A stretch of 64,000 nt of DNA from Alistipes sp. (GTDB lineage Bacteria; Bacteroidota; Bacteroidia; Bacteroidales; Rikenellaceae), in assembly GCA_017623505.1 (NCBI GenBank), contig JAGAOZ010000007.1, positions 1 to 64,000 of the forward strand, read 5' to 3'. The notes below the pieces were generated by a model. That model was not told where the DNA came from. It saw nothing but the letters and a program-made list of their open reading frames with translations, and did no database searches. Shown piece by piece: positions 35,129-43,056 of the stretch (position 1 is the stretch's first letter; each line of letters starts with the position of its first letter). A program made the position numbers and the translations under genes.

Positions 35129-36532
35129 ATGATATATATCTTCTTAGCTATATGGCTATCAATAGCCTGTGCCACATTTTTCGTCAAGCAGAAGAGCGTT
35201 GTTCGTCTACTGTGCGGATTATATATCGCCAGCCACATCGCCTTTGCTGCAACAATATTCGCCGGAGGATATTTCACCTTCTCATCGGGCTCTCTATTCA
35301 CGTTTGACCACGCAGGAACACTCTTCTACCTACTTCTGGTTATCGTGTCGGGCTTTGTTTTGATTCACTCTGAGGAGTACCTCAAGGATGATACTCTATC
35401 GAGCTATAAACAATATTTTGCACTATTGATGCTCCTTATTGCAGCCATCACAGGTGTCTATTTCGCCAACAATATTGCCGTTACGTGGATTCTTCTTGAG
35501 GCTACGACGTTGTGCAGTGCCGGTATCATCTACCACCGTCATAGCGAGGATGCACTGGAGGCTACATGGAAATATCTGTTTGTATGCTCTACGGGTATCG
35601 CAATCGCCTACTTAGGCATACTACTTCTTAGTGCCGCAGCCAACAATACATCTCTCGACTACGACCAATTAGGAACACTTATCACCCAGGGCAATCCACT
35701 CTATTTGAAGGTTGCATTCCTGCTGATATTGACCGGATATAGCTGTAAGATGGAGATTTTCCCTCTCTACACTATCGGTGTAGATGCCAACTTTGCCGCT
35801 CCTGCACCCGCGTCGGCTCTTATCTCGACAGGTCTTGTAAATGCCGGCTTTTTGGCCATCTTCCGCATCTATCGACTATACGCCGAAACAGCTATCTTCG
35901 AGTGGGTACAGCATGTGATGATTATCATTGGTATAATGAGTCTGCTGGTCGGAGCTCTCTTCTTGCGTCGAACGAATAACTACAAACGTTTCCTTTCATA
36001 CTCCACCGTCGAGAATATGGGTATTGTGGCCATAGGTCTTGGCATAGGAGGCATCGGCGTCTGGGCTGCTATTTTCCATGTTATATGCCACACGTTCATC
36101 AAGAGCAGCCTTTTCCTTCAGATTGCCGTTGTACGCCAAATCTATAATGGTTACCGTATCAACCGCATTGGTGACTATATCAGCATCAATAAGGTTGGAG
36201 CTGTGGGCTTACTGCTCGGTATGGTGGCTATATTGGCCTTCCCACCGTCACCTCTATTTATATCGGAGCTGACTATTTTGGCTAAAACGCTATTTACAAA
36301 TCAGTGGTGGCTCACAGTGATTATTACAGTGATTATGTGCATTGTTCTCTACTCTGTCTGCCTGCGCATCATTCGTTTGTGCTATCAGCCTAACCAAGAT
36401 GAGCTGCACCTATCACGCATCAATCGACGACTCTCATACAGTGCTCTGTCGCTTATGCTCGCTGCATTTGTCTTTGGTCTTTGGCAACCCGATTTCCTAC
36501 TATCTATTATTGATAAAATTGCAACATTCTAA
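35129..36532 (+). CDS. hyfF: HyfF-like proton-conducting membrane subunit (NuoN/L family)
   Basis: 467 residues with about 14 hydrophobic helices. It keeps the Glu of the TWILLEATTLCSAG helix and the Lys of GYSCKMEIFP. The usual LPDAH that follows that Lys is replaced by GVDAN, although APAPASALIS still follows. Later it has NNYKRFLSYSTVENMG and VICHTFIKSSLF. It is the second antiporter-like subunit in the operon, so the membrane arm would have two such pumps plus the NuoH-like subunit. Gaps to neighbours are 4 and 3 bases. Confidence 0.87.
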   Translation: MIYIFLAIWLSIACATFFVKQKSVVRLLCGLYIASHIAFAATIFAGGYFTFSSGSLFTFDHAGTLFYLLLVIVSGFVLIHSEEYLKDDTLSSYKQYFALLMLLIAAITGVYFANNIAVTWILLEATTLCSAGIIYHRHSEDALEATWKYLFVCSTGIAIAYLGILLLSAAANNTSLDYDQLGTLITQGNPLYLKVAFLLILTGYSCKMEIFPLYTIGVDANFAAPAPASALISTGLVNAGFLAIFRIYRLYAETAIFEWVQHVMIIIGIMSLLVGALFLRRTNNYKRFLSYSTVENMGIVAIGLGIGGIGVWAAIFHVICHTFIKSSLFLQIAVVRQIYNGYRINRIGDYISINKVGAVGLLLGMVAILAFPPSPLFISELTILAKTLFTNQWWLTVIITVIMCIVLYSVCLRIIRLCYQPNQDELHLSRINRRLSYSALSLMLAAFVFGLWQPDFLLSIIDKIATF

Positions 36533-36535
36533 GCT

Positions 36536-38050
36536 ATGATATATCACATTACAGATAATCTATCTAAAGCTATCCCATTGGCCGACATTCCGCTGGTGGA
36601 GTATGCTGCGCTATATCACGATTTGGAGCAGCGTCTACAAGACGAGCGTTATCACGTTGCACACTATTTTGCGCGCCTTGAAGAGGGACAACTCCGTTTT
36701 TATCTCATCCTACTTGACGATAAGCAACATAATATCCTGCTCAGCTCCCATGCTTTGGATTATTACGACGAGGTGACGCTACCATCTCTTACAGCACTAC
36801 ATCCGGCACTACACCCATTTGAGCGAGAGATAGCCGAGTTGTTTAGTGTCAAGTTTGGCTCTATGCCATGGCTCAAACCTCTTAGGTTTTCGGCAGATAG
36901 GCTCAACCGCAACTCTACTATCGACAACTACCCTTTCTACCACATCGAAGGAGAGTCCTTGCATCAAGTAAACGTAGGTCCTATCCATGCCGGAATCATT
37001 GAGCCCGGAGCTTTTCGTTTTATCTGCAATGGCGAGAGTGTGCTTCATTTAGAGATTGCTTTGGGCTACCAACACCGAGGTCTTGAGCGAGAGTTCTCTA
37101 ACGACAGCAACCGCCTGCGACAAACCCTCTTAGCAGAGAATATAGCTGGCGATAGTGCCGTCTCACACGCCTCAGCCTTTGCCTTAGCAATTGAGAAACT
37201 CACAGACTTTACGCCCTCTGAGGCTCTGATTATTGAGCGTCATATTGCTCAGGAGTTGGAGCGTATGGCTATGCATATTGCCGATACAGGAGCACTCTGT
37301 ATGGATGTTGGCTACCAGCTGGGACAGGTCGCTTGCGAGGCTCTGCGTACCATGACCATCAATACCACACAGGCTTGGTGTGGCAACCGTTTTGGCAAGG
37401 GACTTATCCGCCCTATGGGAACCAATAAGCCTCTTAACTCGGCTAAGATTGATATGATTCGTCAGAACGTTGCCGAGATTGCTCGTCGTTATGAGGAGGT
37501 GCGCCAAGACATCAAGACCTCACCCACACTTTTGGCTCGTTTTGAGCAATGTGGCAATGTTGGCAGAGCCGAGATGTTGCGTATCGGTGGTGTAGGTATG
37601 GCTGCCAGGGCAAGCAACGCGCCACGTGACATTCGCCTATCACATCCCTACGGTCTGTTTGGCAAAGAGCTTCAACACGAATCTGTTATCAAACGTCAGG
37701 GCGACGTCATGGCTCGTCTTATGGTGCGTTGTCGCGAGGTACTCCAGAGCGCAGAATATATACAGCAGCTACTCAATCTATACTCTACCGCTACGGCTAC
37801 ACAACAACCCGATTATGAGGCCAAATTAACCCCCGAAGCATTGTCACTATCGCTTACCGAGGGCTGGAGAGGCGAGATTTGCCACGTAGCCATTACCGAC
37901 AAACAAGGCAACATAGCAACATATAAAGTCAAAGACCCAAGTCTTCACAATTGGTTAGCTTTAGCTTTGGCTGTAAGGAGTGAGGGAATATCCGACTTCC
38001 CAATATGCAATAAAAGTTTTAACCTTTCGTACTGCGGTCACGATTTATAA
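36536..38050 (+). CDS. NuoC-NuoD / HyfG-like large subunit lacking all NiFe-binding cysteines (Ehr-type)
   Basis: 504 residues. Residues of about 1-125 are the NuoC-like domain and 145-504 the NuoD/NiFe-hydrogenase large-subunit domain. It is recognisable from YQHRGLEREF (178-187), GNRFGKGLIRPMGTN, and the C-terminal DFPICNKSFNLSYCGHDL. In a NiFe hydrogenase the motifs RxCGxC and DPCxxC supply four metal-binding cysteines. The aligned residues here are Ala204, Ser207, Ser498 and Gly501, so the NiFe site cannot form. The protein ends three residues after the second motif, so it also lacks the C-terminal peptide that hydrogenase endopeptidases remove. This fits the Ehr group, whose activity is unknown. 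Confidence 0.88.
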   Translation: MIYHITDNLSKAIPLADIPLVEYAALYHDLEQRLQDERYHVAHYFARLEEGQLRFYLILLDDKQHNILLSSHALDYYDEVTLPSLTALHPALHPFEREIAELFSVKFGSMPWLKPLRFSADRLNRNSTIDNYPFYHIEGESLHQVNVGPIHAGIIEPGAFRFICNGESVLHLEIALGYQHRGLEREFSNDSNRLRQTLLAENIAGDSAVSHASAFALAIEKLTDFTPSEALIIERHIAQELERMAMHIADTGALCMDVGYQLGQVACEALRTMTINTTQAWCGNRFGKGLIRPMGTNKPLNSAKIDMIRQNVAEIARRYEEVRQDIKTSPTLLARFEQCGNVGRAEMLRIGGVGMAARASNAPRDIRLSHPYGLFGKELQHESVIKRQGDVMARLMVRCREVLQSAEYIQQLLNLYSTATATQQPDYEAKLTPEALSLSLTEGWRGEICHVAITDKQGNIATYKVKDPSLHNWLALALAVRSEGISDFPICNKSFNLSYCGHDL

Positions 38051-38062
38051 ATCGAATAGATT

Positions 38063-38824
38063 ATGATTTTACCTAAGATAAAAGTCCTGCTCAGCCACGG
38101 CAAGCAGAATATTCCCGACTTAAACAAAGTTGAGCTAAGCGAGGAGTTTCGAGGACGTCCCGAATTGACCATAACCGACTCTACTGAAGAGTTGGAAGCT
38201 GCCGCTGCGTTATGCCCTACCAAGGCAATAACCACCTCTCCTTTTACCCTTGACTTAGGTCGTTGCATGTTTTGCGGAGAGTGCGCATTGCGAGCGCCTC
38301 AGAATATTCGCTTCACCACAGACTACCGATTAGCAACTACCCGTCGTGAGGCATTGGTGATAACCCCCGAAACGCGACAAGTAGAGTTTCACGCCGAGGA
38401 TGTAGACGACAAAAAGTCTAAACTCTTCCGCTCATCACTCAAGCTGCGTCAGGTTTCAGCCGGTGGCGACGCCTCAACCGAGATGGAGTTAAATGCTACG
38501 GGTAACGTAAACTTCGATTTCGGACGCTACGGCGTCGAGTTTACTGCATCCCCTCGCCACGCCGACGGCGTTGTTATCACAGGTCCCATCTCGGCAAATA
38601 TGGCAGAGCCTTTGCAGATATGCTACGATGCGATTGCTGAGCCAAAACTTATTATCGTATGTGGCACCGATGCCTGCTCAGGAGGTCTTTTTGCCAACAG
38701 CAAGGCTGTAAATCGCGAGTTTCTAACACGCCACAAAGTAGATTTGTGGATGCCCGGCGCACCAACCCATCCTATGACTTTTATCGACGGTGTGATGAAC
38801 TATTTGGGACGAAAGAAGCGATAA
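38063..38824 (+). CDS. Half-ferredoxin fused to a NuoB/HyfI-like small subunit without its FeS cluster ligands
   Basis: 253 residues. Residues of about 40-90 are a HycF-like ferredoxin domain. One cluster's four ligands remain (Cys51 of CP, and Cys68, Cys71, Cys74 of CxxCxxC). The other CxxCxxC is absent and its fourth ligand is Ala78. Residues of about 140-250 are the NuoB/HycG domain (PRHADGVVITGP, MPGAPTHP). All four N2-type ligands are replaced: the expected GCxxC reads GNVNF (148-151), GxCA gives Asp203, and PGCPP gives Ala233. A fused two-domain subunit with a single cluster is coherent rather than random decay, since exactly one complete set of ligands survives. Last gene of the operon. 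Confidence 0.85.
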   Translation: MILPKIKVLLSHGKQNIPDLNKVELSEEFRGRPELTITDSTEELEAAAALCPTKAITTSPFTLDLGRCMFCGECALRAPQNIRFTTDYRLATTRREALVITPETRQVEFHAEDVDDKKSKLFRSSLKLRQVSAGGDASTEMELNATGNVNFDFGRYGVEFTASPRHADGVVITGPISANMAEPLQICYDAIAEPKLIIVCGTDACSGGLFANSKAVNREFLTRHKVDLWMPGAPTHPMTFIDGVMNYLGRKKR

Positions 38825-38915
38825 AGACTCAATTTCACCCCATACAAGCGGGCATCTCACCCCAAGAATATGGTCTTTGACCATTAACTGAAAATATTTT
38901 TTGCTCTTTACGCGT

Positions 38916-38923
38916 TATTTTTG
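38916..38923 (+). promoter_or_regulatory. -7 box (TATTTTTG) of the 38959 gene
   Basis: A perfect TAnnTTTG match 35 bases before the ATG at 38959; no clear -33 element. Confidence 0.55.
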
Positions 38924-38958
38924 TGACAAGAGCAGTAAATAATCTAAAACTAAAGAGT

Positions 38959-39501
38959 ATGAAACTTAAAGTTTTAATGGCAACAGCTGCAATACTTATC
39001 AGTAGCGTTGCATTTGCACAACAAGATGTTGCACAGCAAGAGCAGAAACGCGAGGCTCCAACAGCCGAGCAGATTGCACAGAAGAAGGTCGAGTGGATGC
39101 GCAAGGAGTATCTTCTCAGCAAAGAGCAGTGTGAGAAGGTCTACAAAATCACATTGAAAAAGACCGAGAAGCAGTTAAAGCGCTGGGAGCAGGAGAAGAA
39201 GGAGCATGAGACCTTTGCCGAGGATATGAAGGGCATCCTTAATGACGCACAGTGGGAGCGTTTCGAGCAGCAACAGCAAAGACGTCATTTTGCACCCAAG
39301 GGTCGCATGCACAAAGCAGACAAGTTCAATGGCCGACGAGCTGCACGCCGACATCAACAAAAAGAGTGTACACAACAGCAGGAGTCTGCTCGCGTAAAAG
39401 GTCCTGCCGAGAAGAAAGAGTTTACCAGAGAGTTAGGAACGCATATGGAGCCTATTCAGGGTAAAGGTAAACCAAAGGCTACAAATGGTCCTCAGATGTA
39501 G
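38959..39501 (+). CDS. Secreted Gln/Lys-rich helical protein, Spy/CpxP or DUF4890-like
   Basis: 180 residues from the ATG at 38959. The open frame starts 12 codons earlier, but those lie in the leader downstream of the -7 box. A signal peptide ends VAFA-Q (about residue 20). The body has two amphipathic helical segments, LSKEQCEKVYKITLKKTEKQ and EDMKGILNDAQWERFEQQ, resembling the LTxxQ repeats of Spy/CpxP-like periplasmic chaperones or DUF4890. A basic, low-complexity tail follows. Possibly an envelope-stress chaperone, which is an inference. It has its own -7 box, so it is separate from the upstream operon. Confidence 0.72.
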   Translation: MKLKVLMATAAILISSVAFAQQDVAQQEQKREAPTAEQIAQKKVEWMRKEYLLSKEQCEKVYKITLKKTEKQLKRWEQEKKEHETFAEDMKGILNDAQWERFEQQQQRRHFAPKGRMHKADKFNGRRAARRHQQKECTQQQESARVKGPAEKKEFTRELGTHMEPIQGKGKPKATNGPQM

Positions 39502-39512
39502 AGATTAACATA

Positions 39513-39552
39513 TAAAGTAAGGGGCGATACTGAAGTACCGCCCCTTACTTTA
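39513..39552. terminator. Bidirectional terminator between the 38959 gene and the ferredoxin gene
   Basis: A 14-bp perfect stem TAAAGTAAGGGGCG (39513-39526) / 39539-39552, with an inner TAC/GTA pairing; A/T-rich ends on both sides. Confidence 0.85.
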
Positions 39553-39565
39553 TCCGCATATTTGA

Positions 39566-39733
39566 TTACTCAGCAGAGATAGCCTCTGAAGGGCAAACAC
39601 CTGCACAAGTACCACAATCGATACACTTATCAGGATCAATTACATAGATATCACCAGCTGTGATAGCCTCAACTGGACACTCGTCAATACATGTACCGCA
39701 AGCTACGCATGCGTCAGAAATTTTGTAAGCCAT
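39566..39733 (-). CDS. Small 2[4Fe-4S] ferredoxin
   Basis: 55 residues. The product begins MAYKISDACVACGTCIDECP and has two full cluster motifs, CxxCxxCxxxCP at residues 9-20 and CIDCGTCAGVCP at 37-48, so both clusters should form. It is a low-potential electron carrier in the cytoplasm, such as that used by pyruvate:ferredoxin oxidoreductase. It lies 53 bases downstream of serS but has its own promoter within the serS 3' end. It is 0.7 kb from the Ehr-like operon on the opposite strand, so a link to that complex is possible but unsupported. Confidence 0.95.
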   Translation of the reverse strand: MAYKISDACVACGTCIDECPVEAITAGDIYVIDPDKCIDCGTCAGVCPSEAISAE

Positions 39734-39773
39734 AATAGTTTATTTTAAGTGTTTGTTTATGAAATCTCTTTTG

Positions 39774-39804
39774 CAAATATAATACTTTATTTGATAATAT
39801 CAAA
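39774..39804 (-). promoter_or_regulatory. Promoter of the ferredoxin gene
   Basis: On the minus strand, TTTG (39801-39804), exactly 19 bases, then TATATTTG (39774-39781). It overlaps the 3' end of serS and leaves a leader of about 35 bases. Confidence 0.85.
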
Positions 39805-41058
39805 ACCTGTGTAAGGAATCAGCACCTCTGGGATACGGATACCCTCCTCTGTTTGATTATTCTCCAATAATGCTGCCACGATACGAGGCAATGCAAGTGA
39901 AGAGCCGTTGAGTGTATGCGCCAACTGTGTCTTCTTATTACCATCCTTATAGCGAAGCTTCAAGCGGTTAGCCTGGAATGACTCAAAGTTAGATACCGAC
40001 GATACCTCCAACCAACGCTGCTGTGCCTCAGAATATACCTCAAAGTCGTAAGTCAAAGCCGATGTGAACGACATATCGCCACCACACAGACGCAAGATAC
40101 GATATGGCAGGCCAAGCGATGCCACAATCTTCTCTACGTGTGCTACCATACCATCCAATGCCTCGTATGAGTTCTCTGGCAAAGCCAACTGCACGATTTC
40201 CACCTTATCGAACTGGTGCAGACGGTTCAAGCCACGCACATCCTTACCATACGAGCCGGCCTCACGACGGAAGCAAGGAGTGTATGCGGTCATCTTCACC
40301 GGAAAATCCTTCTCGTCAAGAATTACATCGCGGAAGATATTTGTCACAGGGACCTCAGCCGTAGGCACCAAATAGAAATTATCAGCAGTAGCATGATACA
40401 TCTGGCCCTCCTTATCAGGCAACTGACCTGTACCAAAGCCCGACGCCTCGTTTACCATTACAGGTGGCTCTACCTCCTGATAACCTGCCGCTGTGTTGCA
40501 GTCGAGGAAGTAGTTAATCAAAGCGCGCTGCAAACGAGCACCCTGACCCTTATAGACAGGGAAACCTGCTCCTGTCAGCTTCACGCCCAAGTCAAAATCG
40601 ATAATATCATATTTACGAGCCAACTCCCAGTGTGGAAGCGGGTTCTCTGGCAACTCAGTATAGTTCTCCACCAACTTAACCACCACGTTATCCTCTGCGG
40701 TCTTACCCTCAGGAACAATATCTGCTGGGAAGTTTGGCAACAATACGATTTGTGCCTGCAACTCTGCATTTACCTTTTGGTGCTCAGCATCCAACTCCGA
40801 TGAACGAGCCTTGAGTGAAGCAACCTGCTGCTTCATCTGCTCAGCCTCATCACGCTTACCCTGTCCCATCAGGGCACCAATCTGTTTTGCCGCTTTATTC
40901 TGCTCGGCAAGGCAGTTATCCAATTCAGCCTGGATAGCTTTACGCTTATCATCCAGCTCTTCTATCTTAGCGATGATAGGTGCCGCATCCACACCCTTCT
41001 TAGCCAGGCGAGCAATCGCCAACTGCTTATCATCACGAAGTTGTTTTAGTGTCAGCAT
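39787..41058 (-). CDS. serS: Serine--tRNA ligase
   Basis: 423 residues, normal length. The N-terminal antiparallel coiled-coil arm (about 1-100, rich in Lys/Gln/Glu) is followed by the class II catalytic core: FRREAGSYGKDVRGLNRLHQF (motif 2 region, about 270), SFTSALTYDFEVYSEAQQRW, and motif 3 HTLNGSSLALPRIVAALLEN near residues 380-399. It charges tRNA-Ser and tRNA-Sec. Minus-strand -7 box TACCTTTG at 41091-41098. Confidence 0.97.
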   Translation of the reverse strand: MLTLKQLRDDKQLAIARLAKKGVDAAPIIAKIEELDDKRKAIQAELDNCLAEQNKAAKQIGALMGQGKRDEAEQMKQQVASLKARSSELDAEHQKVNAELQAQIVLLPNFPADIVPEGKTAEDNVVVKLVENYTELPENPLPHWELARKYDIIDFDLGVKLTGAGFPVYKGQGARLQRALINYFLDCNTAAGYQEVEPPVMVNEASGFGTGQLPDKEGQMYHATADNFYLVPTAEVPVTNIFRDVILDEKDFPVKMTAYTPCFRREAGSYGKDVRGLNRLHQFDKVEIVQLALPENSYEALDGMVAHVEKIVASLGLPYRILRLCGGDMSFTSALTYDFEVYSEAQQRWLEVSSVSNFESFQANRLKLRYKDGNKKTQLAHTLNGSSLALPRIVAALLENNQTEEGIRIPEVLIPYTGFDIIK

Positions 41059-41090
41059 AAACTTATAACGTTAATTCGGTTTACAACTCA

Positions 41091-41098
41091 CAAAGGTA
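41091..41098 (-). promoter_or_regulatory. -7 box (TACCTTTG) of serS
   Basis: A perfect minus-strand TAnnTTTG, 33 bases before the serS ATG; -33 element not obvious. Confidence 0.6.
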
Positions 41099-41204
41099 AG
41101 AAAAAACTCGATTGGTTATTCTCTTCAAGGCCTATTTTTTACAAACAAACACATCACATAACAAAAAGATTGCACAAAGCGCTACGATTTGCCACTTTCT
41201 TTAC

Positions 41205-41212
41205 TATTTTTG
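41205..41212 (+). promoter_or_regulatory. -7 box (TATTTTTG) of the U32 family gene
   Basis: A perfect TAnnTTTG match 16 bases before the ATG at 41228, which implies a very short leader. Confidence 0.55.
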
Positions 41213-41227
41213 CATTAAAGTTTTACC

Positions 41228-43054
41228 ATGCAGAAAAAGCGCTCCATAGAGTTACTTGCTCCGGCAAAGAATGTAACATGCGCCAAAGTCGCTATCGACT
41301 CTGGTGCCGATGCCGTATACATCGGAGCCCCATCGTTTGGAGCACGCAAAAGTGCCGGTAACACTATCGAGGATATTGCCTCGGTTGTGGCATACGCTCA
41401 TCAGTTCGGAGTACGTGTCCATGCTACGATGAACACCGTTCTATATGACAACGAATTGGCAGCCGCCGAACATCAGGCCAGAGCCCTCATTGATGCGGGT
41501 GTCGATGCCCTTATCATCCAGGATATGGCTCTGCGCGCGATGAACCTCCCCATAGAGCTACACGCCTCAACGCAGGTCGGCATAGCCTCCGCAGAGGATG
41601 CACGTTTTTATGAGCAATGCGGTTTTTCGCGCCTTATTTTGGAGCGAGCCTTGTCTTTAGAGCAGATTCGCGCCATTCGCGAGGCTACCACTGCCGAGTT
41701 AGAGTGTTTTATCCACGGTGCAATCTGTGTCGGCCACAGTGGTCGTTGCTTTCTCTCACGTACCACCTCGCAACGTAGCGGTAATCGTGGCGAGTGTTCA
41801 CAACCTTGTCGCCTACCATACGATTTAGTGGACGCCTCAGGCAGAAAAATCCTCTCCGGAAAACATCTTCTATCGGTACGTGACTTTAACCTTTCGGCAA
41901 GCATTGAGGAGCTGATTGATGCAGGAGTCAGCTCTTTTAAGATTGAAGGCCGACTCAAGGATGAGAGTTATGTTCGTAACGTTGTCAGCCACTATCGCTG
42001 CCTGTTAGACAGCATTATTGCACGCCGCGAGGAGTTTGTCCGCCCATCATCAGGTCGCTCTATTATCGACTTTACGCCTAATCCCGATAAGAGTTTTACC
42101 CGCGGAGCATCCAGCTATATGCTCTATGGTAAGCAACAAGGCGTTGCCTCCTTCAATACCCCCAAAGCTATTGGAGAATATGTCGGCAAAGTGACACAAA
42201 CCTCGCGCTCCACTTTTACGATTGACTCTGCAACGGAACTTGCTGCGGGCGATGGTATTTGTATCATCAAGAATCAGCAGATAATAGGCACCAATATAAA
42301 TAGTGTGGATGGAAAAGTTATCACACCCAACCGCATGGACGGCATTGTAACAGGTGACAGCATATACCGCAATTATGACCACCGCTTCACGGTGGCCCTC
42401 ACGCGCTCCCGCACTCGACGCGTCATAGATGCTTCGGCTACGCTCCACCTACAAGAGAGTGGTGCCGAACTAACGATAACAGATTGTGATAAAAATAGTT
42501 GCACGATACAGCGGGAAGTGAAACTTACCCCTACTACCAATGCCGAGAAGATGATTCAAACCGCCACCAAAACCATCAATAAGAGCGGCGGAACAATCTT
42601 TGAGCTCACAGATACTCACATCAACGGTAGCGAATGGTTTATCCCTGCCAGTATCCTCAGCGATATGCGACGCGAGGCGTTGGAGCAACTAACACAGATT
42701 CGTTCCCAACAAGAACCCACAAAACGTATCGCTCCTGACAATGGCACAGCTCACTTCCCTCGCAAGATTGTCAGTCGCTACGAGAACGTAACAAACCGTC
42801 TTGCACGAGAGTTCTACCTTCGTCATGGCGCAGAGCAGATAGAGCAAGCTTTGGAGACTAAATCGACATACGGCGAGCGCGTTATGCTTTCAAGCTACTG
42901 CATCCGTCGCGAGATTGGCGAGTGTTTGCTTCAGAATCCGACGCTCAAGGGTGAGCTATACATCGAGCACGGCACCTCTCGCTACAAACTTGAGTTTGAC
43001 TGCGCACGATGTATGATGGCGCTTTATGACCAAACCCAGCAAAACAAACAATAG
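41228..43054 (+). CDS. Peptidase U32 family protein, RlhA/TrhP-like RNA hydroxylation candidate
   Basis: 608 residues, cytoplasmic. The U32 signature is clear: ECFIHGAICVGHSGRCFLS (about 157-175) followed by NRGECSQPCRLPYDL with the conserved cysteines. The TIM-barrel-like N-terminus (LLAPAKNVTCAKVAIDSGAD) is typical. Length and a C-terminal domain ending with two further cysteines suggest the U32 plus DUF3656 layout of RlhA, which hydroxylates C2501 of 23S rRNA, rather than the shorter TrhP (tRNA hydroxylation). The collagenase label used for this family is probably wrong for bacteria of this type. The methyltransferase gene follows by 2 bases. Confidence 0.85.
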   Translation: MQKKRSIELLAPAKNVTCAKVAIDSGADAVYIGAPSFGARKSAGNTIEDIASVVAYAHQFGVRVHATMNTVLYDNELAAAEHQARALIDAGVDALIIQDMALRAMNLPIELHASTQVGIASAEDARFYEQCGFSRLILERALSLEQIRAIREATTAELECFIHGAICVGHSGRCFLSRTTSQRSGNRGECSQPCRLPYDLVDASGRKILSGKHLLSVRDFNLSASIEELIDAGVSSFKIEGRLKDESYVRNVVSHYRCLLDSIIARREEFVRPSSGRSIIDFTPNPDKSFTRGASSYMLYGKQQGVASFNTPKAIGEYVGKVTQTSRSTFTIDSATELAAGDGICIIKNQQIIGTNINSVDGKVITPNRMDGIVTGDSIYRNYDHRFTVALTRSRTRRVIDASATLHLQESGAELTITDCDKNSCTIQREVKLTPTTNAEKMIQTATKTINKSGGTIFELTDTHINGSEWFIPASILSDMRREALEQLTQIRSQQEPTKRIAPDNGTAHFPRKIVSRYENVTNRLAREFYLRHGAEQIEQALETKSTYGERVMLSSYCIRREIGECLLQNPTLKGELYIEHGTSRYKLEFDCARCMMALYDQTQQNKQ

Positions 43055-43056
43055 AT

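Noticed and set aside
31587-38824. Calling this operon a functional group 4 NiFe hydrogenase or formate hydrogenlyase
   Set aside because: None of the four NiFe-binding cysteines, nor the proximal-cluster cysteines, are present at the aligned positions.
41228-43054. Naming the U32 family gene a collagenase
   Set aside because: Bacterial U32 proteins of this layout are better linked to RNA hydroxylation; no secretion signal is present.
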